Positions 32,518-41,326 of a DNA stretch of 64,000 bases are shown here, piece by piece. The translations under genes and the position numbers were made by a program. The notes beneath the pieces were generated by a model, which was not told the origin of the DNA, searched no databases, and saw only the letters and a list, made by a program, of their open reading frames with translations. Position 1 is the stretch's first letter, and each line of letters starts with the position of its first letter. The DNA is from Kutzneria kofuensis (GTDB lineage: Bacteria; Actinomycetota; Actinomycetes; Mycobacteriales; Pseudonocardiaceae), in the NCBI RefSeq assembly GCF_014203355.1, contig NZ_JACHIR010000001.1:8000038-8064037 (forward strand), read 5' to 3'.

Positions 32518-33531
32518 TTACCGCAGGCCCCAGGCCAGGGCGACGCGGCTCGCGCCGCTGGCGTTGGTGACGCTCAGGGACAGCGCGGTGCCGCTGCCGT
32601 GCAGCGCGGTGAGCGAGTAGGTGTCGCCGGTGCGCAGGCCCGGCCAGTACACCGAACCCATGTGCAGCTCACGCAGCCGGGTCGTCACCGACTGGATGTA
32701 GGCGATCTCGTTGGAGCCGTCGACCGGCCCGTTGTAGTTCAGCCCGGTGGTCATGCTCGCGCCGAACTCGTCCAGGATCGTGCGGTACGCGCAGGTCCCG
32801 AGGCGCTGGTCGAAGTCGGCGACCCACTGCTTCGGGTCGGTCCACGTGCTGTGCCAGAAGCCGTAGAAGTGCAGCGCGAGACGGGTGCCGTTGAGCCGGT
32901 TGTCCGCGCACACCGGCTTGACGTCGTCGGCGTAGCCGGTGCCGTCGACGATCACCCGCGAGCGCGGGACGTTCGGGTGGGCCGACAGCCAGGAGGCGAC
33001 GATGCCGGTCCACTCCTGGCTGGTGTAGCCGAACGGCTCGTTCATCGGCTCGAAGTACACGTGGCCGTTGCTCGCGTACCTCGCCGTGATGCGCTGCCAC
33101 ATCGCGGTGAACGCGGCCGTGTCGTCGATCCGGCCGTCCTTGGCGTTCGGCGCCTCCCAGTAGCCCAGGATCACCTTGAAGCCCTTGGCGGTGGCCGCGT
33201 CGACGGCGCCGGTGTAGGAGTTCCAGAACCGGCCGTTCACGGTGGCCGGGTTCACCGGTAGTCGCACGGTGTTGGCCCCGAGCTCGGCCTGGAACTGGCC
33301 GATCACGGCACTGGCCTTGGCATAGGTGGTGGCGTAGCTGTCCGCTGTGGACAGACCGGACGGCACGACCTCGTCGGAGGCGTAGTTGTCGCGCGGATCG
33401 GCCCAGTTCACGCCGCGGAACTGGCTGATGGTGGCGGCGTCGGCGGCCGGGGCGGTGACGGCGGCCAGGCCCGCCACGCCCACGGCGCAGCAGACCGCCG
33501 CGACGAGCTTGCGGATGGGCGAAGAGTTCAT
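32518..33531 (-). CDS. Secreted GH5-family glycosidase
   Basis: The protein has 337 residues from ATG 33531, preceded by AGGAG. Residues 1-33 are the signal peptide (AAVTAPAADAA). The single catalytic domain has QFRGVNWADPRDN at the start, acid/base Glu 165 in FEPMNEPFG and nucleophile Glu 255 in TILDEFGA, as in clan GH-A family 5. The ending GSVYWPGLRTGDTYSLT with a short beta tail is shared with the GH5-lectin protein at 44908, so the two are paralogues. The subfamily and substrate are not certain; genes for a GH35 beta-galactosidase and an importer in the same operon suggest a galactose-substituted glucan or mannan. It starts 11 bases after the GH35 gene. Confidence 0.88.
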   Translation of the reverse strand: MNSSPIRKLVAAVCCAVGVAGLAAVTAPAADAATISQFRGVNWADPRDNYASDEVVPSGLSTADSYATTYAKASAVIGQFQAELGANTVRLPVNPATVNGRFWNSYTGAVDAATAKGFKVILGYWEAPNAKDGRIDDTAAFTAMWQRITARYASNGHVYFEPMNEPFGYTSQEWTGIVASWLSAHPNVPRSRVIVDGTGYADDVKPVCADNRLNGTRLALHFYGFWHSTWTDPKQWVADFDQRLGTCAYRTILDEFGASMTTGLNYNGPVDGSNEIAYIQSVTTRLRELHMGSVYWPGLRTGDTYSLTALHGSGTALSLSVTNASGASRVALAWGLR

Positions 33532-33542
33532 CGTTGATCTCC

Positions 33543-35294
33543 TCAGGCTTCGGTGTGGCCGAGCAGCGCGTGCGGTGCGCAGCGGACCACGGGGTCGGGC
33601 ATCGTGTCGAGTTCGAGCACGACGACGTCGTTGGCGCCGGCCCGGACCACGGGGGCGGGCACGTAGAGCGTTCGCTGCGGGCCGCGGCGCCAGTAGCGGC
33701 CGAGCAGGAACCCGTTGATCCACACCAGTCCCTTGCCCCAGACCGCGGTGTCGAGGAACAGGTCCGTCGACTCGGTGACCGTGAGCCGGCCCCGCACGAG
33801 CACAGGGCCGGCGAGCGGCCCGTTGGCCTCGGCGCCGTCGGTTGTCCCGCGATACCGGTCCGGCAGCGTGGCAGTGTCGATCGGCCGCACCTCCCAGTCG
33901 GTCAGCATCCGGCCGTGCAGGTGGACGCCGCCGATGACGCCCTTGGGCTCGCCGATCCGGGGCCCGTAGTCGACGCGACCGAGGTCTTCGATCAGCAGCG
34001 TCAACTCACCGGCGGTCAGGGGCAGCGCGATAGCCTGGTCGTGGTGCTCGCGCAGGAGTGTGCCGAGCCGCACGCCGTCGAGGAAAACCGTGACACGGTC
34101 CCGGATCTCGCCGAAGACGAGCACTCCCGGGCCCTCGCCGTCGATCCGGGTGCGGGCCAGCGCCAGCTGCGGAATCGGTGCGAGGTCGTCGAAAGCGGGC
34201 AGTTGGTCGTGTGTCTCCCACGCGCCCGGGGTTTCCAGCAGCGAGATCGGTTCGTGCAGGGAGGTGGACGGGGTCGGCAGGGGCCGCGCGGGTGGCGGCA
34301 CGCTGTCGGGAACCTTGTGGTAGCGCGCGATGACGTCCCGGAACGCGTGGTACTTCGCGGTCGGGTTGCCGGCCTCGTCCAGCGGCGCGTCGTAGTCGTA
34401 GGACGTGACGATCGGCTGGTAGGTGCCCTTGTCGTTGGCGCCGTTGGTGAGGCCGAAGTTGGTGCCGCCGTGGAACATGTAGATGTTGACCGACGCCCCG
34501 GCCGCCAGCAGCGCGTCCAGTTCCGCCGCGGACTCCTCGACGGAGGTCGTGTGGTGGTGCGCGCCCCAGTGGTCGAACCAGCCGCACCAGAACTCGCTGC
34601 ACATGAGCGGGCCGGTCGGCTGCTGGGCGCGCAGGACGGCCAGCCGCTCGGCGGCGCGAGACCCGAACGACGCCGTGCGGTGCAGCCCGTCGATGCTGCC
34701 GGCCGCCAGCATGTCGTCCAGCGGCTGGTCCACTGTGGTCAGTGGCACCGTGATGCCCGCCGCGCGGGTGTGCCGGGTGAGTTCGGCCAGGTAGCGCTGG
34801 TCGCTGCCGTACGCCCCGTACTCGTTCTCGATCTGGACCAGCAGGACCGGGCCGCCCCGGTCGACCTGATGCGGCACGACCACGCGGTACACCTGGTCCA
34901 GGTACTCGCGAACGGCGTCGAGGTACCTGGGCTCGTAGGCGCGGACGCCGACGTCGGGATCGCGGAGCAGCCACGTCGGCAACCCGCCGTTGTCCCACTC
35001 GGCGCAGATGTACGGGCCCGGCCGCACGATGGCGTGCATGCCCGCCTCGGCGACCAGCCGGAGGAACCGGTCCAGGTCCAGCCCGCCGTCGAGGTCGAAC
35101 GTGCCGCGTTCGGGCGCGTGGGCGTTCCACGGCACGTACGTCTCGACGGTGTTCAGACCCATCCGGCGGGCCTTGTCGATCCGGTCCGCCCACAGGTCCG
35201 GGTGCACCCGGAAGTAGTGCAGCGCACCGGAGAGGATCCGGAACGGCCGGCCGTCGAGCAGGAAGTCGGCGTCGCCGATCGCGAACTCGGCCAT
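33543..35294 (-). CDS. Intracellular GH35 beta-galactosidase
   Basis: This 583-residue protein starts with MAEFAIGDADFLLDGRP and has no signal peptide, so it acts in the cytoplasm. GH35 motifs are ETYVPWNAHAP, RPGPYICAEWDNGGLP, QIENEYG (acid/base Glu, about 158) and SEFWCGWFDHWG (nucleophile Glu, about 234). The YMFHGGTNFG motif follows. The C-terminal beta-rich domains (about 400-583) contain GVWVNG-like KGLVWINGFLLGRYW, a jelly-roll typical of the family. The enzyme would release galactose from oligosaccharides brought in by the co-transcribed importer. The start has an AGGCAC-type leader only; the gene is 46 bases from the binding-protein gene. Confidence 0.94.
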   Translation of the reverse strand: MAEFAIGDADFLLDGRPFRILSGALHYFRVHPDLWADRIDKARRMGLNTVETYVPWNAHAPERGTFDLDGGLDLDRFLRLVAEAGMHAIVRPGPYICAEWDNGGLPTWLLRDPDVGVRAYEPRYLDAVREYLDQVYRVVVPHQVDRGGPVLLVQIENEYGAYGSDQRYLAELTRHTRAAGITVPLTTVDQPLDDMLAAGSIDGLHRTASFGSRAAERLAVLRAQQPTGPLMCSEFWCGWFDHWGAHHHTTSVEESAAELDALLAAGASVNIYMFHGGTNFGLTNGANDKGTYQPIVTSYDYDAPLDEAGNPTAKYHAFRDVIARYHKVPDSVPPPARPLPTPSTSLHEPISLLETPGAWETHDQLPAFDDLAPIPQLALARTRIDGEGPGVLVFGEIRDRVTVFLDGVRLGTLLREHHDQAIALPLTAGELTLLIEDLGRVDYGPRIGEPKGVIGGVHLHGRMLTDWEVRPIDTATLPDRYRGTTDGAEANGPLAGPVLVRGRLTVTESTDLFLDTAVWGKGLVWINGFLLGRYWRRGPQRTLYVPAPVVRAGANDVVVLELDTMPDPVVRCAPHALLGHTEA

Positions 35295-35340
35295 GCGTGG
35301 TCGTGCCTCCAGGTCGCGGAGCTGTTCGAGTGGGGCCAGG

Positions 35341-36672
35341 TCAGCCCGCGCTGACGGTGAAGCCCTGCTGGTTGCCGTAGTCGACGAGCGCGGACTGCCA
35401 CGCCTTCAGGCCGCCCTCGATGGGCGTGCCGTTGAGGTAGGACTTGCCGACGGTGTCGTTGTAGATGCTGTTGGCGTAGAGCTGGTAGGGCAGGTAGCTC
35501 CAGCCCTTGGCCACCGCGCCGCTGGCCGCGGTGAGCACCTGGTTGATCTTCTGGCCGCCGAAGTACGGGTCGGTGGCGTCCAGGAACGCCGGCGCGTTCA
35601 AATCGGCGGTGGTGGAGGGGAAGCCGCCGCTGGCGATGAAGGACTTGATGCCGTTGCCGTGGTTGAGCCAGCGCACGAACGCCGCGGCCAGCGTCGGGTT
35701 CTGGCTCTGCTTGAGCACCGACTGGGCGCTGCCGCCGTTCTCCGCGCTGACCGGCTGGCCGTCGTAGGTCGGCATCGGCGCGACCGCCCACTTGCCGCTG
35801 CCCGCCGCCACCGAGGACTTGAACACGCCGGGCATCCATGCGCCGGTGACCAGGGTGGCGATCGTGCCGTCACCGAGCTCGCGGTACCAGTCGTCGCTCC
35901 AGCCCTTGACCGTGGACAGCAGCTTGCCCTGGACCAGCTGGTCCCAGACCTTGGTCCACTTCTGCGCGCCGGCGTCGTTCAGGTTGATCTTGACGTTGCG
36001 ACCGTCTGTGCTGAACGGGTGGCCGCCCGCCTGCCAGATCATGCTCGTGGTGAAGCCGGCGTCGCCGTTGTCGGAGGTGATGAACTTGGTCGGGTCGGCG
36101 GCGTGCAGCTTCTTGGCCGCGTCCAGGTACTCGTCCCAGGTCTTCGGCACGGCAATGCCGTACTTGTCGAAGTCCTCCTTGTTGTAGAACAGCGCCATCG
36201 GGCCGGAGTCCTGCGGCAGCCCGTACAGTCCGCTGCCGACGTTGACGCTGGTCCAGGTGGAGGGGGTGTAGTCCTTCTGGAACGTGCCGAAGCCGTACTG
36301 GTTGAGATCGACCAGCGAACCGGGCAGCGCGAACTGCGGCAGCGCCTGGTACTCGATCTGGGCGACGTCCGGACCACCGGAGCCGGCCTTCACCGCGTTC
36401 TGCAGCTTGGTGTACTCGTCGTTGCCGGTGCCGGCGTTGACCAGGTTGACCTTGACGTTCGGGTACTCCTGCTCGAAGGCGGCGACCTGCGCCTTGGCCG
36501 ACGGGGTCCAGGTCCAGTAGGTGATCGTGCCGCCGGCCTTGAGCGCGGCGTCGACGGAGTCCTGGGTGCCGTTGGCCTTGGCGGCGTCCTGGCCGGGCGA
36601 GCCGCACGCGGTGGCGAGCGCGGCGGCCAGGGCCAGTGCGGCGACTGCTCTGTGGCGGCGGAGTGGTGCCAT
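35341..36672 (-). CDS. Sugar-binding lipoprotein of the second importer
   Basis: This 443-residue extracellular solute-binding protein starts at ATG 36672 (AAGGAAACTCCG leader). The lipobox is LATAC with Cys 23. The N-terminal lobe begins TITYWTWTPSAKAQVAAFEQ, typical of CUT1 proteins, and VAQIEYQALPQFA forms the core. Aromatic residues (WTWT, WSDDW, WMPG) likely line an oligosaccharide site. It is co-transcribed after two permeases and before GH35 and GH5. The operon's LacI repressor is divergent. Confidence 0.93.
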   Translation of the reverse strand: MAPLRRHRAVAALALAAALATACGSPGQDAAKANGTQDSVDAALKAGGTITYWTWTPSAKAQVAAFEQEYPNVKVNLVNAGTGNDEYTKLQNAVKAGSGGPDVAQIEYQALPQFALPGSLVDLNQYGFGTFQKDYTPSTWTSVNVGSGLYGLPQDSGPMALFYNKEDFDKYGIAVPKTWDEYLDAAKKLHAADPTKFITSDNGDAGFTTSMIWQAGGHPFSTDGRNVKINLNDAGAQKWTKVWDQLVQGKLLSTVKGWSDDWYRELGDGTIATLVTGAWMPGVFKSSVAAGSGKWAVAPMPTYDGQPVSAENGGSAQSVLKQSQNPTLAAAFVRWLNHGNGIKSFIASGGFPSTTADLNAPAFLDATDPYFGGQKINQVLTAASGAVAKGWSYLPYQLYANSIYNDTVGKSYLNGTPIEGGLKAWQSALVDYGNQQGFTVSAG

Positions 36673-36701
36673 CGGAGTTTCCTTCGCGACGTGGTGACGG
36701 G

Positions 36702-37574
36702 TTACTGCTTGACGCTTCCCGCGGTCAGACCGGACTGCCAGAACCGTTGCAGGAAAAGGAAAGCGATCACGAGCGGGATGATGGTGAGCAGCGAACCGGT
36801 GATCACCAGGTGGTAGATCGGCTGCGCCCCGGCGCCGATCGCCTGCGCGCTCCACTGGTTGAGCCCGACCGTGAGCGGGAACCAGTTCGGGTCGCTGAGC
36901 ATGATCAGCGGAAGGAAGTAGTTGTTCCAGGTGGACACCACCGCGAACAGCGCCACCGTCACGATGCCGGGGACCAGCTGCCGCAGCGTCACCGCGAGGA
37001 AGATACGGATCTCGCCGGCGCCGTCGATGCGGGCCGCCTCCATCATCTCGTCCGGGATCGCGTCGGTGGCGTACACCCAGATCAGGTAGAGGCCGAACGG
37101 GCTGATCAGGGACGGGATGATCACCGCCAGCGGCGTGTCGGTCAGCCCGAGCCGGCTGAACAACAGGAAGGTCGGCACCGCCAGCGCGGTGGCGGGCACC
37201 GCGATCGCGCCGAGCACCACGGCGAACACCGCCTGCCGACCGCGGAACCGGTACTTGGCCAGGCCGTAGCCGGCCGCCGTGGCCAGGATCGTCGCGCCGC
37301 CCGCGCCGACCACGACGTAGAGCAGGGTGTTGCCCAGCCAGCGCAGGAAGACCCCGTTGTCGTAGGTGAACGTCTGGCGGATGTTGTCGAACAGGGCGAA
37401 GACGCCGCCGAAGGACAGTCCGGGCGTGGACAGCAGGTCGGGCTGGGTCTTGGTGGCGCTGATCACCAGCCACACCAACGGAATCAGCGTGTAGAGGAGG
37501 TAGAGCGACATCACCGCGGTCAGCGTGCGGGAGCGGCGCGGTCGCAGCACCGAGATCGAGCTCGCCACCGTCAC
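36702..37574 (-). CDS. Sugar ABC importer permease (MalG type), second importer
   Basis: This 290-residue permease has the GTG start at 37574 overlapping the stop of the upstream permease (GTGA). It carries six helices, an N-terminal basic segment (RPRRSRTL), AIAVPATALAVPTFLLFSRL and the EAA loop EMMEAARIDGAGEIRIFLAV. It forms the importer pore with the other permease. No ATPase gene is nearby. Confidence 0.92.
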   Translation of the reverse strand: MTVASSISVLRPRRSRTLTAVMSLYLLYTLIPLVWLVISATKTQPDLLSTPGLSFGGVFALFDNIRQTFTYDNGVFLRWLGNTLLYVVVGAGGATILATAAGYGLAKYRFRGRQAVFAVVLGAIAVPATALAVPTFLLFSRLGLTDTPLAVIIPSLISPFGLYLIWVYATDAIPDEMMEAARIDGAGEIRIFLAVTLRQLVPGIVTVALFAVVSTWNNYFLPLIMLSDPNWFPLTVGLNQWSAQAIGAGAQPIYHLVITGSLLTIIPLVIAFLFLQRFWQSGLTAGSVKQ

Positions 37575-38488
37575 ATCTCCTTCCGCTTGCCGCGCAGCTG
37601 CACGGCGTAGGCGATCACCGCAGTGATCACGCCCATGACGATGGCGACCGTGGCCGAGTAGTTGTACTGCTGGCCGCTGAAGGACAGGTAGTAGGCGTAC
37701 ATGTTCGGCGTGTAGTTGGTGGTGATCACGTTGGGCACCAGCACGCGGAGGATGTTCGGCTCGTTGAACAGCTGGAAGCTGCCGATGATCGAGAAGATGG
37801 TCGCGACCACGATCGCCCCGCGGACCGCCGGGAGCTTGACGCTGACGATCGTGCGCAGCGCGCCGGCGCCGTCGATGGCGGCGGCCTCGATCTGGTCCGG
37901 CGGCACGACCTTGAGCGCCGAGTAGAAGATCAGCATGTTGTAGCCGACGAACTCCCAGGTGACGATGTTGCCGATGGACGTGAGCGCCCAGTTGCCGGAC
38001 AGCGGTTCCACCACGTCCCGGCCGAGCAGGTGGTTCAGGTCGGCGGCCAGCCCGAAGTGGTCGCCGTAGATGAAGCCCCACATCAGGACGGCGACCACGC
38101 CGGGCACCGCGTACGGCAGGAAGATCACGATCCGGAAGAAGCCGGCGGCGTGCAGGCGGGCGCTGTCGATGGCGAACGCCGCGACCAGGGCCAGCAGCAG
38201 CATGATCGGCACCTGCACGGCCAGGAAGAGCAGCACGCGCAGGAAGGCTTCCCAGAACTTGGCGTCGCCCAGCGCCTGGGTGTAGTTGCCGAGCCCGACG
38301 AACACCGTGCCGCCGAAGAAGGCCTGGTCGCGGAAGAGGCTCAGCCCGAAGGCGTAGACCAGCGGGGCCAGGAAGGTCAGCGCGAAGACCACCGCGAACG
38401 GCGCGACGAACAGCCAGCCGCGTCGGTGGTGACGCTGGGTGTGGGCCCGGCTGGCGCGCGGCGACGGGGGGTTCGCCGTGGACGTCAT
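37571..38488 (-). CDS. Sugar ABC importer permease (MalF type), second importer
   Basis: This 305-residue permease is the first gene of the minus-strand operon, starting after GGAGGGACG. It has a basic cytoplasmic start (RAHTQRHHRRG), six helices and the EAA motif IEAAAIDGAGALRTIVSVKL. The upstream intergenic region to the divergent LacI gene holds a perfect 15-bp inverted repeat. It pairs with the MalG-type subunit. Confidence 0.93.
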   Translation of the reverse strand: MTSTANPPSPRASRAHTQRHHRRGWLFVAPFAVVFALTFLAPLVYAFGLSLFRDQAFFGGTVFVGLGNYTQALGDAKFWEAFLRVLLFLAVQVPIMLLLALVAAFAIDSARLHAAGFFRIVIFLPYAVPGVVAVLMWGFIYGDHFGLAADLNHLLGRDVVEPLSGNWALTSIGNIVTWEFVGYNMLIFYSALKVVPPDQIEAAAIDGAGALRTIVSVKLPAVRGAIVVATIFSIIGSFQLFNEPNILRVLVPNVITTNYTPNMYAYYLSFSGQQYNYSATVAIVMGVITAVIAYAVQLRGKRKEM

Positions 38489-38529
38489 CGTCCCTCCGGT
38501 TCCGATGCCGAATCGTCGAGTCGGCGTGA

Positions 38530-38579
38530 ATGTTTACGTCAACATGGGTGCCGGGAGGCTAACTTGTTGACGTAAACAT
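38530..38579. promoter_or_regulatory. Twin LacI operators as a perfect 15-bp inverted repeat
   Basis: ATGTTTACGTCAACA at 38530-38544 is repeated in inverted form at 38565-38579, with 20 bases between. Each arm is itself a near-palindrome (TGTT-K-ACGT-M-AACA), so these are two LacI operators about 34 bp centre to centre. They lie between the divergent LacI and importer genes and should repress both. A TTGACG hexamer inside each operator may serve as a -35 element, so binding would hide the promoter. Confidence 0.82.
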
Positions 38580-38606
38580 GTCCATAGGTGCAACCGAGGA
38601 GACAGC

Positions 38607-39635
38607 GTGCGGCAGAGTCCGGGGCGGGGCGGCGGGCGCGGGCCGTCAATGGCCGACGTGGCGCGCGAGGCCGGGGTGTCCGGGCAGACCGTGTCGCGGG
38701 TGGCCAACGGCCGGTCCAACGTGGACGCCGACACCCGCGAGCGGGTGCTCGCCGCGATGCGGCGGGTCGGCTACCGGCCCAACAGCGCCGCCCGCGCCCT
38801 GCGCAACGGGCGGTTTCGCAGCATCGGCGTGATCATCTCGTCGCTGTCCACCTTCGGCAACAGCCGCACCCTGGACGCCATCGCCGCCGCCGTGGTCGAC
38901 CACGACTTCTCCATCGTGCTGATGACCGTGCCGCGATCCACGCAGGGCGAGGTCACCGGGGCGTTCAGCCGGCTCAACGAGCAGGCCGTGGACGGCGTGA
39001 TCATCCTGATCGAGCAGCATCAGCTGGACCGGAGCGAGATCGAGGTGCCGCAGGGGCTGCCCGTCGTCGTGATCGACTCCAACGCGCGGTACCCCTCGCC
39101 GGTGATCGACACCGACCAGGCCGAGGGGGCCGCCTCCGCCACCCGGCACCTGCTGGAGCTCGGGCACGCCACCGTGTGGCACATCGCCGGGCCGCCCCAG
39201 TCCTATGCGGCCGAGCGCCGGCTCCGGTCGTGGCAGGCGGTCCTGGAGGCGGCCGGCCGGACCGTGCCGCCCGTCCTCGTCGGCGACTGGTCCGCCGCGT
39301 CCGGCTACGAGCACGGCCGCCGGCTGGCCGCCGACCCCTCCGTCACCGCCGTCTTCGCCGCCAACGACCAGATGGCGCTGGGTCTCGTCCGCGCCCTGCA
39401 CGAGGCCGGCCGCGACGTGCCCGGCGACGTCAGCGTCGTCGGGTTCGACGACATGGACGAAGCCGCCCACTTCTGGCCGCCGCTCACCACCGTGCGCCAG
39501 TCCTTCGACGCCGTCGGCCGCCACGCCGTCGCCGCCCTCGTCAGCGAGATCGCCGACGGCCGTCGGGAGTCCACCCTGATCCACGTCCCGACCGAACTCG
39601 TCGTCCGCGCCAGCACCGCACCCCCGCCGAAGTAG
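38607..39635 (+). CDS. LacI-family repressor of the GH35/GH5 importer operon
   Basis: The protein has 342 residues from GTG 38607, with GAGGAG upstream. The HTH is at about 15-42 (SMADVAREAGVSGQTVSRVA), the hinge is at YRPNSAARALRNGR, and the effector domain has IGVIISSLSTFGNSRTL and FAANDQMALGLVRAL. It is divergent from the importer operon, with the twin operator between, so it should repress both. The likely inducer is an oligosaccharide or galactoside cleaved by the operon's enzymes. It is convergent with the acetoacetate decarboxylase-like gene with only 14 bases between, so readthrough is possible. Confidence 0.93.
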   Translation: MRQSPGRGGGRGPSMADVAREAGVSGQTVSRVANGRSNVDADTRERVLAAMRRVGYRPNSAARALRNGRFRSIGVIISSLSTFGNSRTLDAIAAAVVDHDFSIVLMTVPRSTQGEVTGAFSRLNEQAVDGVIILIEQHQLDRSEIEVPQGLPVVVIDSNARYPSPVIDTDQAEGAASATRHLLELGHATVWHIAGPPQSYAAERRLRSWQAVLEAAGRTVPPVLVGDWSAASGYEHGRRLAADPSVTAVFAANDQMALGLVRALHEAGRDVPGDVSVVGFDDMDEAAHFWPPLTTVRQSFDAVGRHAVAALVSEIADGRRESTLIHVPTELVVRASTAPPPK

Positions 39636-39649
39636 CGGGGTCGGCGGGG

Positions 39650-40585
39650 TCAGCCCGCGTCCGGTCCGGTGAGCATCTTCAGCGTGGTCACCGTGTACGA
39701 CAGCGAACCGCGGAAACCGGCGCCGGTGCGCACGATCGTCAGGTCGGCCAGCTCCTCGCCGGGTGCGGCGAAGAAGTTCAGGGTGCTGGTGCCCGTCCAG
39801 TTGTTGCCGACCACCGGAGTGTCCAGAACGGACTGGGTCAGCTCGTGCACGTCGGGGTTGTCGTACTGGCCGGCGATCAGGCGCGGGAAGTGCCGCAGGT
39901 TCACGATCGGTCGGCCCAGCGCCGGCAGCGTCGAGGACGGCGACTGGAGGGTGATCTGCGCTTCGGCGAGCCGGCGCCCGGCGGCCGACAGGCTGGCGCC
40001 GAACTGGCCGCCCGGGCCGACGACCGGCGATGCCTGGCCCGGCACGGAGAACGCCCTCGTCTGCCGGATGGCGCCCAGCTTCTTCGGGAAGCCCTGGAAC
40101 CAGCCCCTGGCCAGCGCCGCGTCGTTGTCCACCCAGATGAACGGGCACCACGCCACCGGCCGGCCCTGGAACTGGGCGTCCAGCAGCACCAGGAACTCGG
40201 AGTACTGGCTGCGCACCGGATCCAGGTATTCCTGGTGGGAACCGGAGAACTGCCAGTCGATGAACAACGCGTAGGCGTGGCCGGACGTGTTCGGGTCCGG
40301 CGTCAGGCCGGCGGGCAGCGCGGCCTCGGCGGCCGTGGGCGTCGTCCAGAACTCGACGCCGACCACGTCACCCGCGTAGTGCCACGGCGGCTCGGACACG
40401 ATGTTCGCGGTGCCCTTGGCGCTGAGCGGCAGGCTGTAGCCGAGCAGCTTCTCCGTGGGTTGCGTGGTGGTCGCCGGATCGGCCGCCGCCGGCGACACGA
40501 CCGCGGCCGTGGTGACCGCCGCGATGCCGCCGGCGATCAGGCTCCGTCTGCCGATCTCGCCCCGGCCCGTGTTCGCGTCGGACAT
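39650..40585 (-). CDS. Tat-exported acetoacetate decarboxylase-family protein
   Basis: The 311-residue protein has a Tat-like signal: [19 protein letters not shown] near residues 12-32. The rest is an acetoacetate decarboxylase-type beta-barrel. The key signature is [13 protein letters not shown] near 165, where a Lys of the KK pair can form the Schiff base. ADC proteins are normally cytosolic; family members with altered function (for example aldolase-dehydratases) exist, and an exported form suggests another role. The ATG has AAGGAGG upstream. It is not linked in operon to its neighbours. Confidence 0.8.
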   Translation of the reverse strand: MSDANTGRGEIGRRSLIAGGIAAVTTAAVVSPAAADPATTTQPTEKLLGYSLPLSAKGTANIVSEPPWHYAGDVVGVEFWTTPTAAEAALPAGLTPDPNTSGHAYALFIDWQFSGSHQEYLDPVRSQYSEFLVLLDAQFQGRPVAWCPFIWVDNDAALARGWFQGFPKKLGAIRQTRAFSVPGQASPVVGPGGQFGASLSAAGRRLAEAQITLQSPSSTLPALGRPIVNLRHFPRLIAGQYDNPDVHELTQSVLDTPVVGNNWTGTSTLNFFAAPGEELADLTIVRTGAGFRGSLSYTVTTLKMLTGPDAG

Positions 40586-40920
40586 GCGTTCCTCCTTGCG
40601 TGGATGGGATTTCGCGATACGCCGAAGCTACCGGCGATCACGGCCGGTCCCAGCGCCCGACGATCAAGACTGCGGTCACCGTTGCCCGAAAGGTCGAGGA
40701 GCAAGTTCACCGCGGCCCGCTCAACTGTCCTTTGTGGACCAACGTGTCATGTTGGCTCCGATTTGGTGGTGTCGGCTGCCCGAAAGGACGCACCCCTGTC
40801 CGGATGGGCGCAGCTGATGAGGACTTTCGCCGTGAGGCGAGCGTGTTCGGCGAACAAGAGAGATCATTCCGCAGGCTTCGTGACGGGCAAGGGCTGGTCC
40901 GTGGCCAGGGCGGTCATGCT
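40586..40920. other. Gene-free stretch before the lectin remnant
   Basis: No supported gene is seen here. TGCCCGAAAGG occurs at 40681-40691 and again near 40780, a short repeat of unknown meaning. Open frames on both strands lack codon bias or known motifs. The 40780-40920 part may hold more decayed coding sequence of the lectin remnant. Confidence 0.5.
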
Positions 40921-41212
40921 CCAATGGAGTACGGCCTGCGCTTCACCACCCTCGTCCGGGACACCAGCGATGGCACCTGCGGCACTTCGTGGCCGCGACC
41001 GGTGGCTACCGGATCGTCAACGCCCGGTCCGGGCTCGCGCTCACCGACGGCGGCTCGATCACGCAGATGCCGTCCGGCGACGAAGCCGAGCAGGTCTGGT
41101 CGCTCGTCCCGCACGGTAGCCGGGACCTGGTCAGGAACGTGGGCACCGGGCGGTTCCTGACGAGATCGACACGCCGGACCAGTACTGGACGGTCCGTCGG
41201 ATCAACAACTGA
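40921..41212 (+). pseudogene. Frameshifted ricin-type lectin remnant
   Basis: One reading frame gives GGYRIVNARSGLALTDGGS, followed by GDEAEQVWSLVPHG and VRNVGTGRFLT, which is a recognisable beta-trefoil (ricin B) repeat series. After GRFLT the likeness continues in another frame as EIDTPDQYWTVRRINN before the TGA at 41210-41212. At the 5' side HQRWHLRHFVAA lies in the main frame, but no clear start or signal peptide is present, and an open ATG at 40921 is in a different frame. At least one frameshift, and a lost 5' part, make this a decayed lectin or the tail of a former glycosidase-lectin gene. Two intact ricin-lectin genes are in the window. Confidence 0.7.
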
Positions 41213-41286
41213 GCATTGTGGCGGCGGCGCGGACGGGCGCCGCCCGCCGTGGGGAAGCTGAGTAGAACCACCGATGCCCGGCCCGC

Positions 41287-41314
41287 TGTCCTGCGGCGAG
41301 GATTCCGCAGGACA
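41287..41314 (+). promoter_or_regulatory. Hairpin directly upstream of a ribosome-binding site
   Basis: A perfect 10-bp inverted repeat (41287-41296 with 41305-41314) with an 8-base loop ends two bases before GGGAGG of the next gene. It could be a terminator for upstream transcription, an operator or an mRNA structure affecting translation. Confidence 0.45.
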
Positions 41315-41326
41315 TCGGGAGGTCAT

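Noticed and set aside
40600-41160. 186-residue plus-strand frame over the lectin remnant
   Set aside because: The lectin motifs lie in a different frame; this frame has no recognisable motif or ribosome-binding site.
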